From contig MARA01000025.1 of NCBI GenBank assembly GCA_001792895.1, positions 124,001-188,000 of the forward strand: DNA of 64,000 nucleotides, read 5' to 3'. Positions 10,925 through 21,851 of the stretch are shown in pieces. The stretch comes from Lentinus brumalis (Eukaryota; Basidiomycota; Agaricomycetes; Polyporales; Polyporaceae). Numbering within the stretch: position 1 is the first letter of the stretch; every line of letters starts with the position of its first letter. A program made the translations under genes and the position numbers. Under the pieces are notes generated by a model. That model worked only from the letters and a program-made list of their open reading frames with translations. It had not been told where the DNA came from and made no database searches.

Positions 10925-12621
10925 ATGACCTCATCCGTCGATGAGAAGAAGGGCGCCTCGACCGACCAGCGTTCACCGTCGCGATCCGAGTCCGACCTCG
11001 AGCTGGACGGAGTGAACGAACGGGCACTCCTGAGGAAGCTGGATCTCCGCTTACTACCCGCGGTATCTCTCCTGTACCTGCTGTCCTTCTTGGATCGTAG
11101 CAATGGTGCGCTTTTACTCTGAATTCTTGACGTCCACTGACCCTGATCATGGCTTCTCAGTTGCGAACGCCAGACTGGACGGTTTAACGACCGATCTGCA
11201 CATGAGTGAGTTTGTCCTGCATGATGCAGTACGCTCTGTTAATTCCGCTTTCTGTAGCTGGCAACCAGTACTTGACTAGTTTGACCCTCTACTTCATCGG
11301 CTACGTCCTTTTCGAGGTGAGTTCTAGTCTGGACGCTCTTCACGACTGGACTACCTTCGGGACTCATTGGCGACTGATTTGCTAGATTCCGTGTAACGTC
11401 ATCCTCAAACGTACGACGCCCCGGCTGTGGCTGCCCACTTTGACACTTCTCTGGGGCGTCGTTGCGACGCTCATGGGTGTGACCCAGAATCTTTCAGGGT
11501 TCTTCGCCGTCAGGTTTTTCTTAGGTGTCGCAGAAAGCGGGTTATTCCCGGGCGTTGTGTTCTACCTGAGCATGTGGTACAAACGACACGAGCGGGTTTA
11601 CAGAGTAGCGCTCTTCTTCAGCGCAGCGAGTCTAGCAGGCGCATTCGGCGGGATCCTGGCTTATGTAAGTGTTGTTTCCTACCATGCGGTGAAGAATGTT
11701 CTGATTGGCCTTGTGTAGGGTATCGGAAAGATGTCCGGCGTCGCAGGTCTGAACGGCTGGCGCTGGATCTTCATCATCGAGGGCATCTTGACCGTCGTAG
11801 TCGCTCTCTCGGCGTACCTGTTCATATATGACTACCCTTCCACGGCGACTTTCCTATCCGAGCCCGAGCGCGCCGCCGTTCAAGCCCGACTCGCTGCCGA
11901 CTCCGACGCCACAGCAGCGGAGCCCTTCACCTGGGCGGGAGTCGGACATGCGCTGAAGGATCCGGAGTGCTGGCTGTATGGGTTGACATTCCACACGTTG
12001 TCCCTACCCCTCTACACCCTCTCGCTCTTCCTCCCCAGTATCATCAACGCCCTCGGCTTCACGGCTGCCAATGCGCAGCTGCTCTCCGTCCCTCCATACG
12101 CACTCGCCACCATATTGACGATCATCGTTGCCGTCGTGTCCGAGAAGTTGCAGCGCCGTGCGCCGTTCATCATTGGGAGCAGTCTGCTCGCGGTCATCGG
12201 GTATGCAATCCTCATCGGCAACAAGGATCCGACCGGCCGCCCGGGCATCTCGTACTTGGGAACGTTCTTCGCGGCCGCAGGGATCTATCCGGCGACCGCG
12301 CTCGCGCTGAGCCTCCCAGCCATGAACGTGGTCGGACAGACGAAACGTGCCACTGCGACGGCCATGCAGATCAGCGTGGGGAACCTAGGCGCTGTCCTCG
12401 GCACGCAGCTGTACAGACCCGCCACCGCACCGCGCTACGTGCTGGGCCACGCGTTCGCCCTTGGATATATGAGCGCGAACGTGGTCGTAGTGAGCGTGCT
12501 ATGGTGGTACCTGTCTAGGGAGAATGCAAGGAGGGAGGCCATCGCGCCCGGGGCGAAGCTCGATGACGGTGAGGAGCCGGTCAAGAGCAGCAGCGACGTT
12601 AGGTGGCGGTACAATACCTAG
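10925..12621 (+). CDS. MFS transporter of the Dal5/allantoate permease (ACS) type
   Basis: Five exons: 10925-11105, 11161-11205, 11258-11316, 11386-11664 and 11719-12621, giving 488 aa. The layout fits the anion:cation symporter family: an acidic cytoplasmic N-terminus, then LLYLLSFLDRSN at the end of TM1, LTTDLHMTGNQY, LTSLTLYFIGYVLFEIPCN, WLPTLTLLWG, an FFLGVAESGLFPG helix, YKRHERVYRVALFF, and GWRWIFIIEGILT. About 12 membrane segments are expected. Family members take up allantoate, nicotinate, pantothenate or related carboxylates by proton symport; the substrate cannot be read here. The C-terminal half ends with WWYLSRENARREA. All splice junctions keep the frame. Confidence 0.93.
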
Positions 12622-13519
12622 GTGCGCCGAAGCAATGTCCGCTTATACTGTGCCAAGACTGACCATACATATCAGCTGCGTTGCAGTATCTTCCTCTTGC
12701 CATGTCCTATTCTACTTGTACTGTCTATGCCCGTCTCTGGATAACTCGAACGTCTATGGGCGACTTCCATCAACGACGGGCACGTAGGCCGCCCCATCAT
12801 AATCAGGTTAGTATATAGCTGGTATGTCCAAGGTGAGTAGCATGGCTGTGATCCGGACGAGTGCGGCGCGTCCGCGAGAACCGGCCAAGTCATCGCCTGC
12901 CCGTGCGTAGACTTCTTCCACACAGGACGATCATCGACGCCCAGATGGTGTGGGCAGGATCCGACGTGCCATCGCAATACGTCGACCAGAGCCTGAATTC
13001 CTGACCAGCCCCAACAGCGACTACTGAGACGTTTCATGTACGTGCCTCTCCTCCCCTCAAACGTGGGTATAACCTGAGCCATGAGCCCAGCGTGGGGTGC
13101 ACGGTGTGCACAAGAGGTGCGATACTTTACGTCTACTATGTAGCTAATTGATGTATACCGCTCAGGAAAGTTTGCTCGCTCACAATGTCCATGGCACGAC
13201 AAACGGTTCACTGCCCTCCGGAGCTTCGCGCTTTCTACTTACTGCCCGTCCATAATATGGGGTTGTATACGCCGCTAGCGACAGCCACGGCCCACCCGCC
13301 GGCATCGCATTCCGGTGAGCTGAACAATTTAGCCTTCCACAGGCGTCGAATACGTCATCCTCCATACTGATTCGCGTCTCCTCGCAGAGTAGCCCGACTG
13401 TGTCCGGGCCTCGACAGATATATAAGCAGCTGAACTGACTACGACTTCGTTACAGGAGGACCCTCGCACCAAACCTAATACCCTTGTCACCTCTTTGACC
13501 TGCCTCGATCCTACCCTCC
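12622..13519. other. Intergenic with core promoter of the first NIS1-like gene
   Basis: No convincing gene is present. The last 100 bp hold a TATA box and leader of the gene at 13520. The minus-strand open frame 12672-13211 has no protein-family character. Confidence 0.45.
13419..13426 (+). promoter_or_regulatory. TATA box of NIS1-like gene A
   Basis: TATATAAG lies about 95 bp upstream of the ATG at 13520. Confidence 0.6.
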
Positions 13520-14086
13520 ATGAAGTCTTTTGCCGTCGTCGCACTTCTGGCCACCCTCGTGGCCGCGCAGAACGCGGTCATTCGTGCACCCCCGCCACAG
13601 ACCACCTTTTCCCGAGGTCAAAGCTTCACGGTTGAGGTTGACCGTCCTGTACGTTACAGCTTCACTTCGTCTTGTTATGCCTATGTTCCGTGCGAGACCG
13701 TTAACACCTTGCCGCTTTTTAGAACAGTTTGACCAACTCTCGCGAAGTCTCAGTCGCCATCGGCTTGATCACTTGCGCCGGTCGTGCGCCCTCAGGAACG
13801 TGCGATGGCTTCAGCACCGCGGAGCAGTTCGGCACGGTGCTCTTCGCCGGCCCGTACAACCCTGTCCTCGCGCCCGGAACTGGGTCGCTTGTGCAGAACT
13901 ACACCGTCACTGTGCCGGAGGACTTTCAAGTGGGACCTGCCGCTCTGTCGGTAGCGCACTTCAATCTCGTCGGGGTATGGACATGCATTTCTCTTGCGCG
14001 CCCGACGAGATAGTATGCTAATCGTCTTCCAGGCCCTCTTCTTCCCCAGTCTCGAGGTCTTGAACGAGACTGTCGTCATCCAGTAG
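13520..14086 (+). CDS. NIS1-like small secreted protein A
   Basis: Three exons, 13520-13648, 13723-13974 and 14033-14086, give 144 aa; both introns are in phase 0. A signal peptide of about 17 residues ends at VAAQ. A beta-rich domain follows: an FTVEVDRP strand, SREVSVAIGL, a Cys pair enclosing AGRAPSGT, a TVLFAGPY segment, YTVTVPEDF, ALSVAHFNLVG, and a last strand ending TVVIQ. This order and spacing match what I know of the fungal NIS1 (necrosis-inducing secreted protein 1) effector family, which occurs in ascomycetes and basidiomycetes and is reported to target plant immune kinases. Assignment is by pattern only, and a role here is not shown. It is most like copy C in its APPP start. Confidence 0.72.
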
Positions 14087-14688
14087 TATCGTCCAGGTGT
14101 CCGACTTGTGTCTTGCAAGCTTCATTCCACCAATCTACTCAGTTCACGCTGTCTATCAGTAAACAGACGATGAAACTGATTTGTGCGAAATCATGAGACG
14201 CAGACTAGGTCGGTCTGACACAAGCCGTTCTAGATCGAATAGCCATCGGGATATTGCGAAGTTTGACCAGGTAAGTCCGGTAAGTCCAGGCTGTGGAGTT
14301 CCCCGTTCGCGACTCGGAGGTCAACGGCAGCTGCAACCCGGTCGAGGTGGTTCCAGATTGTACACATGTGTACCCTGACATCCGTTCTTTCTCAGCGGAG
14401 TTGCGGTCGAAAGGAATAGCGGGTCAGTTCTGCGCTCAGGTGAGCGGTCGTTCATGTCCAGATGTATGTGTATGTGCTGTTGTCGAGGCTGATCGCCACG
14501 TCGCACAGGCTCAGAATACTGTCCCCCTCTGACTCAAGCTTGAAGAGGGCGAAGTGCAAAGTTACGTTCAAACTCTGTACCGACGCTCGAATGTTCGACT
14601 GTCGAGCCTCACGCCAACACTATAAATGATGCCCCGAACTCGTTCCCTTCGTGTCACTCCAGTATCCGTACGCTATCCTCAGTGGAAT
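14087..14688. other. Intergenic between NIS1-like A and B
   Basis: No gene seen. It carries the TATA box of copy B near its end. Confidence 0.45.
14621..14627 (+). promoter_or_regulatory. TATA box of NIS1-like gene B
   Basis: TATAAAT lies 62-68 bp upstream of the ATG at 14689. Its position argues against the in-frame ATG at 14626, which overlaps it. Confidence 0.6.
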
Positions 14689-15260
14689 ATGAAGCTTTCC
14701 TCCGCTCTCCTTGTTTATCTGGCTGCTTCGGCAGCCTCATCGCTGGCACAGAGTATTAATATCGGTGCCCCAGCGGAATGGACGGCCGTCACCCAAGGCA
14801 GCAACCTCACCGTAAGGGTCGACAAGCCGGTTAGTAACGCGCATCGTGCACGCTCTGCTACGACCGCTCTCTTCTCACTGATTCTGATATATGCAGTTGA
14901 CCATGGGCAACTCGGTCGAAGTTGGCATCGCCATCGGACTTCATCCTTGCGGGAACGCTCCATGCGCGACCAACCCGGACGTGGCCAATTCAATTGACCC
15001 TCTCCTCTACGTCGGCCCGTACGACCCCCAGTACCGCGAGGTCGGGTTGCAGCCATACCAGAACTTCACCGTCACCATTCCGGAGTACTTCCCTGGCCTG
15101 CCTCAGGAGCTGAGTCTCAACGTTGCACATTTCGAGTTGGTATCGGTACGTGCCTGCATCTGCACACCGGACTCATACTTACATGGTACGATGGGATGTT
15201 CAGGCGGCATTGCAGCCTTTCGTTGAAGTCAAGAATATCACACTGCGTCTGGTTGCTTGA
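14689..15260 (+). CDS. NIS1-like small secreted protein B
   Basis: Exons 14689-14829, 14897-15145 and 15204-15260 give 148 aa. The intron positions and phase (0, 0) are the same as in copy A. The signal peptide ends near SSLAQ. The mature part starts INIGAPAEWTAV, then LTVRVDKP, SVEVGIAIGL, a short Cys pair (PCGNAPC), FTVTIPEYF and LNVAHFELV, with a final ITLRLVA strand. It groups with copies D and E, which share the GAPA start, and differs from A and C. Function is inferred only from family resemblance. Confidence 0.72.
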
Positions 15261-15722
15261 TGCCGACGGCCCTCGATGACGTTCGAAATTGAAGCCGGGA
15301 GGGTGGCGAGCCTACACAGATATTGATATGTAATGTCTCTGGGAACAAATAGGTGTAAGTCCCACCTATCCGCGTATTCTGTATTGATCCGTACTGTATG
15401 CAAATTGCTGTGCCGAGGGCTTCGAGGTCATCGCAGCCTCTAGCACCTCGAATTCATGGCTAGCCCAACCTCTGTCGCGTTGCCTTTTGGACAAACTTGT
15501 TGAAGGCGCTCCGCGACCAGCACCGGGCCTGGGTGACCTAGGTGGATGACCAGACACTTCCGGACATCCAGGCTTTTGAATTACCTTCGGACCCGGCAGT
15601 GCATCGACCCTTCCATTCCCCGTCCATTGCAGTCCGCCGCTTGTTCTACGCTCTCGCAACACAGTTAAATACGCTGAGGGCTGCGTCGTCGTACCCAACA
15701 ACCCTCCCACACATCGACTACC
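15261..15722. other. Intergenic between NIS1-like B and C
   Basis: No gene seen. A weak TATA-like TTAAATA sits at about 15664-15670, roughly 55 bp before the ATG of copy C. Confidence 0.4.
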
Positions 15723-16281
15723 ATGAAGTTCATTTTAACCCTTGTCGCCGCTCTATGTGCAACTCTCACGGCGGCACAGAACGCCTGGATAGTCGCACCT
15801 CCCCCATTGTCCACCTTCGCTCCTGGCGATGATATCGTAGTACAAGTCAATAAGCCTGTACGTGTGTATGGCCATTGTCCGGACACGCCACCTCATTGAC
15901 ATCTTGCACCGCAGAATTCCCTCACTAACTCACGCGACGTCTCGGTAGCAATCGGACTGCTGAGCTGCGTCGGCCGAGCTCCATCCGGGACGTGCGACGG
16001 CATAGACTCCTCGTGGATGTTCGGTGACATTCTCTACACCGGGCCCTATACCCCGAGCATCAACTACCCGTATGGTGGCCAATACCAGAACATCACCGTC
16101 ACTGTTCCCGAGGACTTTCAACATGGTCCGGCAGTTCTGGCCTCCGCGCATTTTGTCCTCGTAGGGGTACGTGTTAATGTCCTCGGAAGGATGTATGATT
16201 TGCTCATGTCATGCGACTACGCAGGAGCTGTTCTGGCCCAACCTGGATATCTCAAATGAGACCGTGTTCATCCAGTCTTGA
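15723..16281 (+). CDS. NIS1-like small secreted protein C
   Basis: Exons 15723-15857, 15915-16166 and 16225-16281 give 147 aa, with the family's two phase-0 introns. After a signal peptide ending TAAQ, the mature part reads NAWIVAPPPLSTF, IVVQVNKP, NSRDVSVAIGL, the same Cys-x(8)-Cys layout as copy A (CVGRAPSGTC), ITVTVPEDF and a last TVFIQS strand. It is the closest relative of copy A, and both carry an AxxPPP start, so copy B sits between two members of the other subgroup. Role unknown beyond the NIS1 resemblance. Confidence 0.72.
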
Positions 16282-16824
16282 TCCGCATCGCGGCGAAGCC
16301 CTTTCTCAGCACCCATAAGCTCACTTACTATAGTAGTATGCCTACATAATTTGAGATCATTTCACCCTAAACTGCGAGTGAAGTTTCGGCTGCTCTACCT
16401 TCAAGTTCCCGGGTTCCGCCTCGCTATCAACGGACTGACTGTCCTGGGCTGATAGGAACTGCCTCCTTTGTCAAGACCTGTTGAAAAGCACAACTGTGTC
16501 GACGAGAGATGTATGTTGCAGACCCAATCGAGAGCAAACGTACTTACCTGAAACGAATCGTGAAGTCTGGATCACTGCGGCGCTTACGCGCTAACACCGT
16601 GTCGCGTCAGTCACGTGAATCGTGCTTGCGCGCCGTTGTCGTTGCCCGCAGCGAGCGCACCATGCCTCGAACCGACCATGGCGAACGTTGCTTGCTGCGC
16701 TCTACGCTTCTTGTTGTATTCTAGCCTCACCTAGCCTCACTTTGACAACGAACGGATACTTGAAGGACTCTCGTCGTGCTGCATTGCAAGACTCAATCTT
16801 CTCTCCCATCCTCGGAAGATCAGG
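16282..16824. other. Intergenic upstream of the ZIP transporter
   Basis: No gene seen. A short direct repeat (CTAGCCTCAC twice) lies near 16721-16740. Confidence 0.4.
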
Positions 16825-18065
16825 ATGGGTTTTGCGGCGGTGTTTGTCATGGCTGCGTTGCTGGGAGCAGCCTCATATGGGACGGGACTTCTGCCGCTTA
16901 CAGTTGCATTCTCAAGTACGTGTCCTTTCGCTGTCTCGAGCAGGACGCGCGTCGTTCATCATGACCAATCGTAGGGAGCTCTCTCGCCGCATTGACCACG
17001 TATGGGACAGGACTACTGCTCGGAGCAGCTCTAGGAGTCGTTATACCTGAGTACGTGATCAGAGACATGCCGTCTCAGCACGTCCGCCTCAACCGTTCTG
17101 TAGGGGAGTGGAGACTCTGATAGCATCGAGTCCGACGCCGGCATTCGCGACACCCTTCATTGGGCTATCCCTGGTGTCGGGCTTCGTGTTCATGCTCTTC
17201 ATGGAGCACCAAATCTCGCACACGGTGCACGATACCCCTCAGTCCGGGCCGCAGCAGCCTGAACAGGCCGATGTCTCGTCTGTCGAATTCGACGTCGAGC
17301 TCGGTGAACTCGAGCGTGATGAAGGCATCCCAGGCCAGTCCGCTTCACGGCTACCCTCCCGCAACCGCAATCCTGTCAGAGACGTGGTAGAAAATCATCG
17401 ACGCGCGCTCCCACTCACACTTGGGCTGGTCGTGCATGCACTAGCGGATGGTCTTGCCCTGGGCTCAGCTGCACTCTCAGAAACGGGCGACCACACAGGA
17501 GCCGCAGAATTCCAGTCAATCGTACCATCTAGTCTCTCCGTCATCGTCTTTTTCGCGTTAGCGATCCACAAAGGTAGGTCTGTCGCTCGACTGCCGTCGT
17601 CGTAGTCATGCAAGCGGATGCTGACTGCTGCATACAGCCCCGACTGCGCTGGCATTGACAACATCTCTGGTCGCGACGGACCTCCCAGTGGCAAATTGCA
17701 AGCGACATCTGGCTATCTTTAGCGCGTCAACTCCCGTTGGGACGTTGCTCTCCTACGCCGTCTTGTCGTTCTTCGGCGCAAGCGGGTACAGTCGCTGGCC
17801 TGGAGTCACGCTGCTATTCTCAGTACGCTGTCACCACTGATCACTATATGAAGCCTCCGCAGTGTCTGATATGCGCTTATTTCAGGGTGGATCTTTCTTG
17901 TACGTTGCTGCGGTTTTGCAGCCCTCACTTGCCCAAGGCAACTCTCTCAATACCGGTGGTGGAGAAGTCCTGACGGGACGAGCGAAGACACTACTCACTG
18001 TCGGAGGAATGGTCACGCCGTATCTTGTTTCCTTATTTTTCGGTGACGACCGCGGGCATGTATGA
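16825..18065 (+). CDS. ZIP-family metal transporter, ZIP9 (SLC39A9) type
   Basis: Five exons: 16825-16915, 16975-17050, 17104-17573, 17638-17822 and 17886-18065, giving 333 aa. The first helix carries YGTGLLPLTVAFS and the next GTGLLLGAALGVVIPEGVE, both characteristic of ZIP9. A His/acid-containing loop follows (about residues 95-155). The metal-site helices are clear: HALADGLALGSA in TM4 and HKAPTALALTTSL in TM5, with the conserved His residues. ZIP9 proteins move zinc (and possibly manganese or iron) toward the cytosol from the Golgi/secretory pathway or the plasma membrane. The C-terminal helix ends FFGDDRGHV. The frame is continuous through all splice sites. Confidence 0.92.
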
Positions 18066-18783
18066 GCTAGTACTTACCTGCGTACGAAACTTCGACTTGG
18101 TCGAATGGACCTATGTATACTGCAGCCAAATGTAGTCATATGGTAGAAGTGTACGTCCATCCTTGTTCATAGCAAGGGTTAGATGTTTTCGCTTTGTATC
18201 ACAGCTGGTAAGCGAAGTCCACGGCACGAGAATGACGTCAACGCATACCGGACTCGGGAACAAGTGTCTGCAAGTACTTCTTCGCCGCTTGATCATGGAA
18301 TATACAGTTTGCATGACGGTTTACGTAGACTAAGGAGGTGATATCAACGCCGCATGTGTTGTCGGTACTATATGTGCACGCGAAACTGCCGGTTGAGACG
18401 TTGAGGAGGAGGAGGAGTAATGAGATGAGACTTTGTAAACGCTGCACAGCAATTGGTAGCGTAAAAGTCAACCACGCGGCAAGCGAGCTCCGTACACGTC
18501 TTCCTCCTTCCACTTCCTCCTCCTCCTCCCCCTCCCCCCCTCTCCTCAACATCAACTTTTACAACACCCCAGGAGCTGCAAGAATACTGGGCTTGCGAGC
18601 AGACTCCAACGTTGGCGTCATTGCCCAACATTGCCTTCAATAGATCTGCACGCAGTCGGTGGCGCAGAGCCCACTTTCCCAGCCCCATTTTCACCTCTTA
18701 CCTCCATCTCTTCCTCTTCATCGTCCTCCTCCTCGCCCACGACGATCACGACGCCCACGACGACCTTCTCCTCCTTTACCACG
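18066..18783. other. Intergenic upstream of the GH16 gene
   Basis: No gene seen. A dense pyrimidine tract (18497-18545, repeated TCC and CCCC) and another from about 18710 to 18780 look like the promoter and 5' leader of the downstream gene. Confidence 0.45.
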
Positions 18784-20969
18784 ATGCCCCCACCTCCTCG
18801 TCGGGTACCTCCGCCAAGTAACCAGTACTACGCCGTACCGCAGAGCCCAACAGGGAGTCGGTCGTATCAATCTCAACCGCCGCAAACGCCATCGTACGGA
18901 CAGAGGGCCTCGACAAGCCATCTGGGTTCTAAGACCGACACGACACAAGGAGTCGCGACGGGGCACATTGGAGGCGGTTATGGACCCTACTCGGTGTGTG
19001 CTGACAAGTCCTGAATAGCGAGCAGGTCCTAAGTAACTTGCGGAGCAGTATGACCCCACGATGAATGCCGGAGCCCGCGTATATGCGAATTCACGGTTCA
19101 GCAATGCCCCTCGGAAGTCTCAATAGGCACCTCAAATGAGAAGACTACCACTAGTGCCCCCATCGCTGCTACAACGACTGTACAACAATACCCTTACATG
19201 TGGGATACCAAGGATCCGGATCTAGACGACGCTTTGCACAACCCTGATCCTGTCCGAGATGCTGCGCTCGACCGAAGTTGTGCGCCGTTCTCATCTCGTG
19301 GGTGGATCAATGCTTCAGCCCTCTTCCTTATATGCGCGGGCATCATCGTCCTGTTCGCCGGATACCCTATCATCGACCACTATGTGCACCAGGGTCCCAA
19401 GATCACCGGTTTCAACCTTGGCGGGATCAACGGCTCTGGCCAGGTCCCAGACCTCACCAACTTCCCTCAGATGATCGATCCCGACACCCCCAACGACGCT
19501 CGAACCCGGACAGGGTACGATGGGCAGTCGTACTCCCTCGTATTCAGCGACGAGTTCAACAAGGAGGGGCGGACGTTTTATCCAGGAGACGACCCATACT
19601 GGGAGGCTGTTGACCTCCACTACTGGCCAACCGTCGACCTCGAGTGGTACGACCCCTCAGCGATCACCACGCAGGACGGGAAGCTGGTCATCACGATGAC
19701 GGAGGTTCGGAATCACGACCTGAACTTCCGCAGCGGCATGCTTCAGGGATGGAACAAGTTTTGCTTTACGACTGGGTACATCGAGGTGTCGGTCAGCATG
19801 CCTGGTAGCCCGGTCACTCCTGGTCTGTGGCCGGCAACGTGGACGATGGGCAACTTGGTGCGTATGGGCGCTCTATCCGCGATGTCTCCGACTGACGTAA
19901 CTACAGGGACGCGCAGGCTACGGAGCCACTACGGAGGGGACATGGCCGTACAGCTACGACGCCTGCGACCTCGGTACGTTCCCGAACCAGACAAACGCGG
20001 ACCATACCCCACAAGCCGCTGCCACTGGTGGCGAGGACGGCACTCCGCTCAGTTTCATGCCTGGCCAGAAGCTCTCGGCGTGCACGTGTCCAGATTCGGA
20101 CCACCCTGGGCCTTCCGTGAGCAAAGGACGGGGCGTGCCAGAAATCGATATTTTCGAGGCGCAGATCGACGTCGGCAGGTTCGTGCCGGAGGTCTCCCAG
20201 TCGTTCCAGACGGCGCCGTACAACTACCAATACGAGTTTGACAACTCGTCGGACGTGACGCCGATCTACGACACGTCGATTACCAAGTTCAACTCGTACA
20301 AGGGCGGCGTCTTCCAGCAGGCCATCTCTGCCGTCACGGACATCGACAGCACCGCGTATGCCGGGCAGAAGTACGCGACGTACGGCTACGAGTGGTGGTC
20401 GAACCCGGACAAGCGGGATGAGGGCTTCATCACCTGGATGGCGAACGGCAAGAAGTCGTGGACGATGACTGCGGATACCATTGGACCAGACGACACCGTG
20501 CAGATTAGCCAGCGCCTCGTCCCGGAGGAGCCCATGGTGAGTTATGCTCTCTGCTGTCCCGAGCGCCGACGCTGATATGGGCGGTCGTAGTACATCATCT
20601 TCAACCTGGGCATGTCGCGTGAGTAGATTTCATGAGCTCATGTCCGGCAGCGTATCTGACAGCGTGTGCAGCGGGCTTCCAGCAACAGGACTTCAAGCAC
20701 CTGACGTTCCCCGTGCAGATGTTCGTCGACTACGTGCGGGTGTACCAGCGCGACGACGTCGCCGGGAACGCCGAGGCGCAGTCATGTAACCCGTCGTCAT
20801 ACCCGACGGCCGATTACATCGCGAAGTGAGTCTTTCGTGTTTCTGTGACTCCCGCGGGCGCTGACGAGAATATCGTAGCCACAACAATGCGTACTCGAAT
20901 CCCAACCTGACGACGTGGGACCAGGCAGGGTACACGTACCCCCGTAACTCACTATACGATGGCTGTTGA
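18784..20969 (+). CDS. Skn1/Kre6-type GH16 beta-1,6-glucan synthesis protein
   Basis: Exons 18784-18993, 19049-19857, 19907-20536, 20591-20618, 20672-20825 and 20879-20969, about 640 aa. It is a type II membrane protein: a Pro/Ser/Gln-rich cytoplasmic tail, the hallmark [22 protein letters not shown] segment (here starting [11 protein letters not shown]), a TM helix ([18 protein letters not shown]), then a lumenal GH16 domain with [21 protein letters not shown] and the catalytic EIDIFEAQ motif. Family members act in the secretory pathway in beta-1,6-glucan assembly. The frame breaks near the CCCC run at 19107-19110: one missing base there would join RFSNAP to [10 protein letters not shown], as expected from homologues. 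Start chosen at MPPPP. Confidence 0.88.
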
Positions 20970-21851
20970 TGTGTGTTCTGTCTTTCATCTATCTTCTGCC
21001 CACGACTTTACGACCCATGTTGTATATCCTCGCTCTCCCATCCTACCTACGCACTAGTACCACCGACACCGCTCTCCCTATTCCCTTCCACCACATCGCA
21101 TATCTCATGACCCGTGCACGATCTCTCACGCATTGATGTATGTCTGTACAGACCTCGGACGACTTGTAGTGTACTTTACACCATTCCTAGCTGCGTTCCC
21201 CACGCGCCTTTCGCCTCTCGACTTCACCCCGCGGGGGACGGACACTTAACACGCTCGACCTAGCCATTTATTACGTGCTTGGATGGCCTTACCTGCCTAC
21301 CCCGTCGTGCTCAGCGAGCCAATAGACTTCATCTTTGACTATGTACCTTGCTCATCGAGGGTGACGTCGCCCGACGTCTGCCCAATATGGTCGGCCCCAC
21401 GTGGATCGCCTCTTGCGCGCCAATTCAAGGTGTGTGCTCGCCGGCTCTTGCGAGGTTCCTCTTGTCCTGTATGAATCCTCGACACCGTCCTCCTGCTTGT
21501 GTCTGTTCACATACCTGGGGCGGCGTCCTTGCTTTACTTCCGTGCATCGTATGAACACGACGGCCTCTTTCGTGCAGGATCGTCGCGACATTACTAGCTT
21601 GAGCGCCTTCGCCTCGGGCATTGGTGCGAGTTGCAGAGACGCGTCCAAGCCTATGACCACAACCGGATCCACGTACGCGCACAGCTCTACGTGACTTGGG
21701 AAGAAACTTAGTTCTTCATACGTATCAGCTCGTGGAAGGGTAATCCCACCCCCATTGCCGTACCTAGCCAAGTGAGTCGTCTTTACCGCTCTCGCGAGAC
21801 TTTACCCATTATCTCTCCGTCGAGAACTCCCGCATACACGAGCTACGACCC
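20970..21851. other. Intergenic, no gene seen
   Basis: The stretch holds the GH16 3' flank and the protease promoter. Open frames are short and mutually overlapping. Confidence 0.45.

Noticed and set aside
14626..14688. Upstream start for NIS1-like B
   Set aside because: The ATG at 14626 overlaps the TATA box, and only the ATG at 14689 begins a signal peptide.
19079..19143. Extra intron in the GH16 gene that would avoid a frameshift
   Set aside because: Signals exist (GTATAT, AAG), but removing it deletes the RFSNAP and TSNEK segments expected from homologues; one missing C in the CCCC run fits better.
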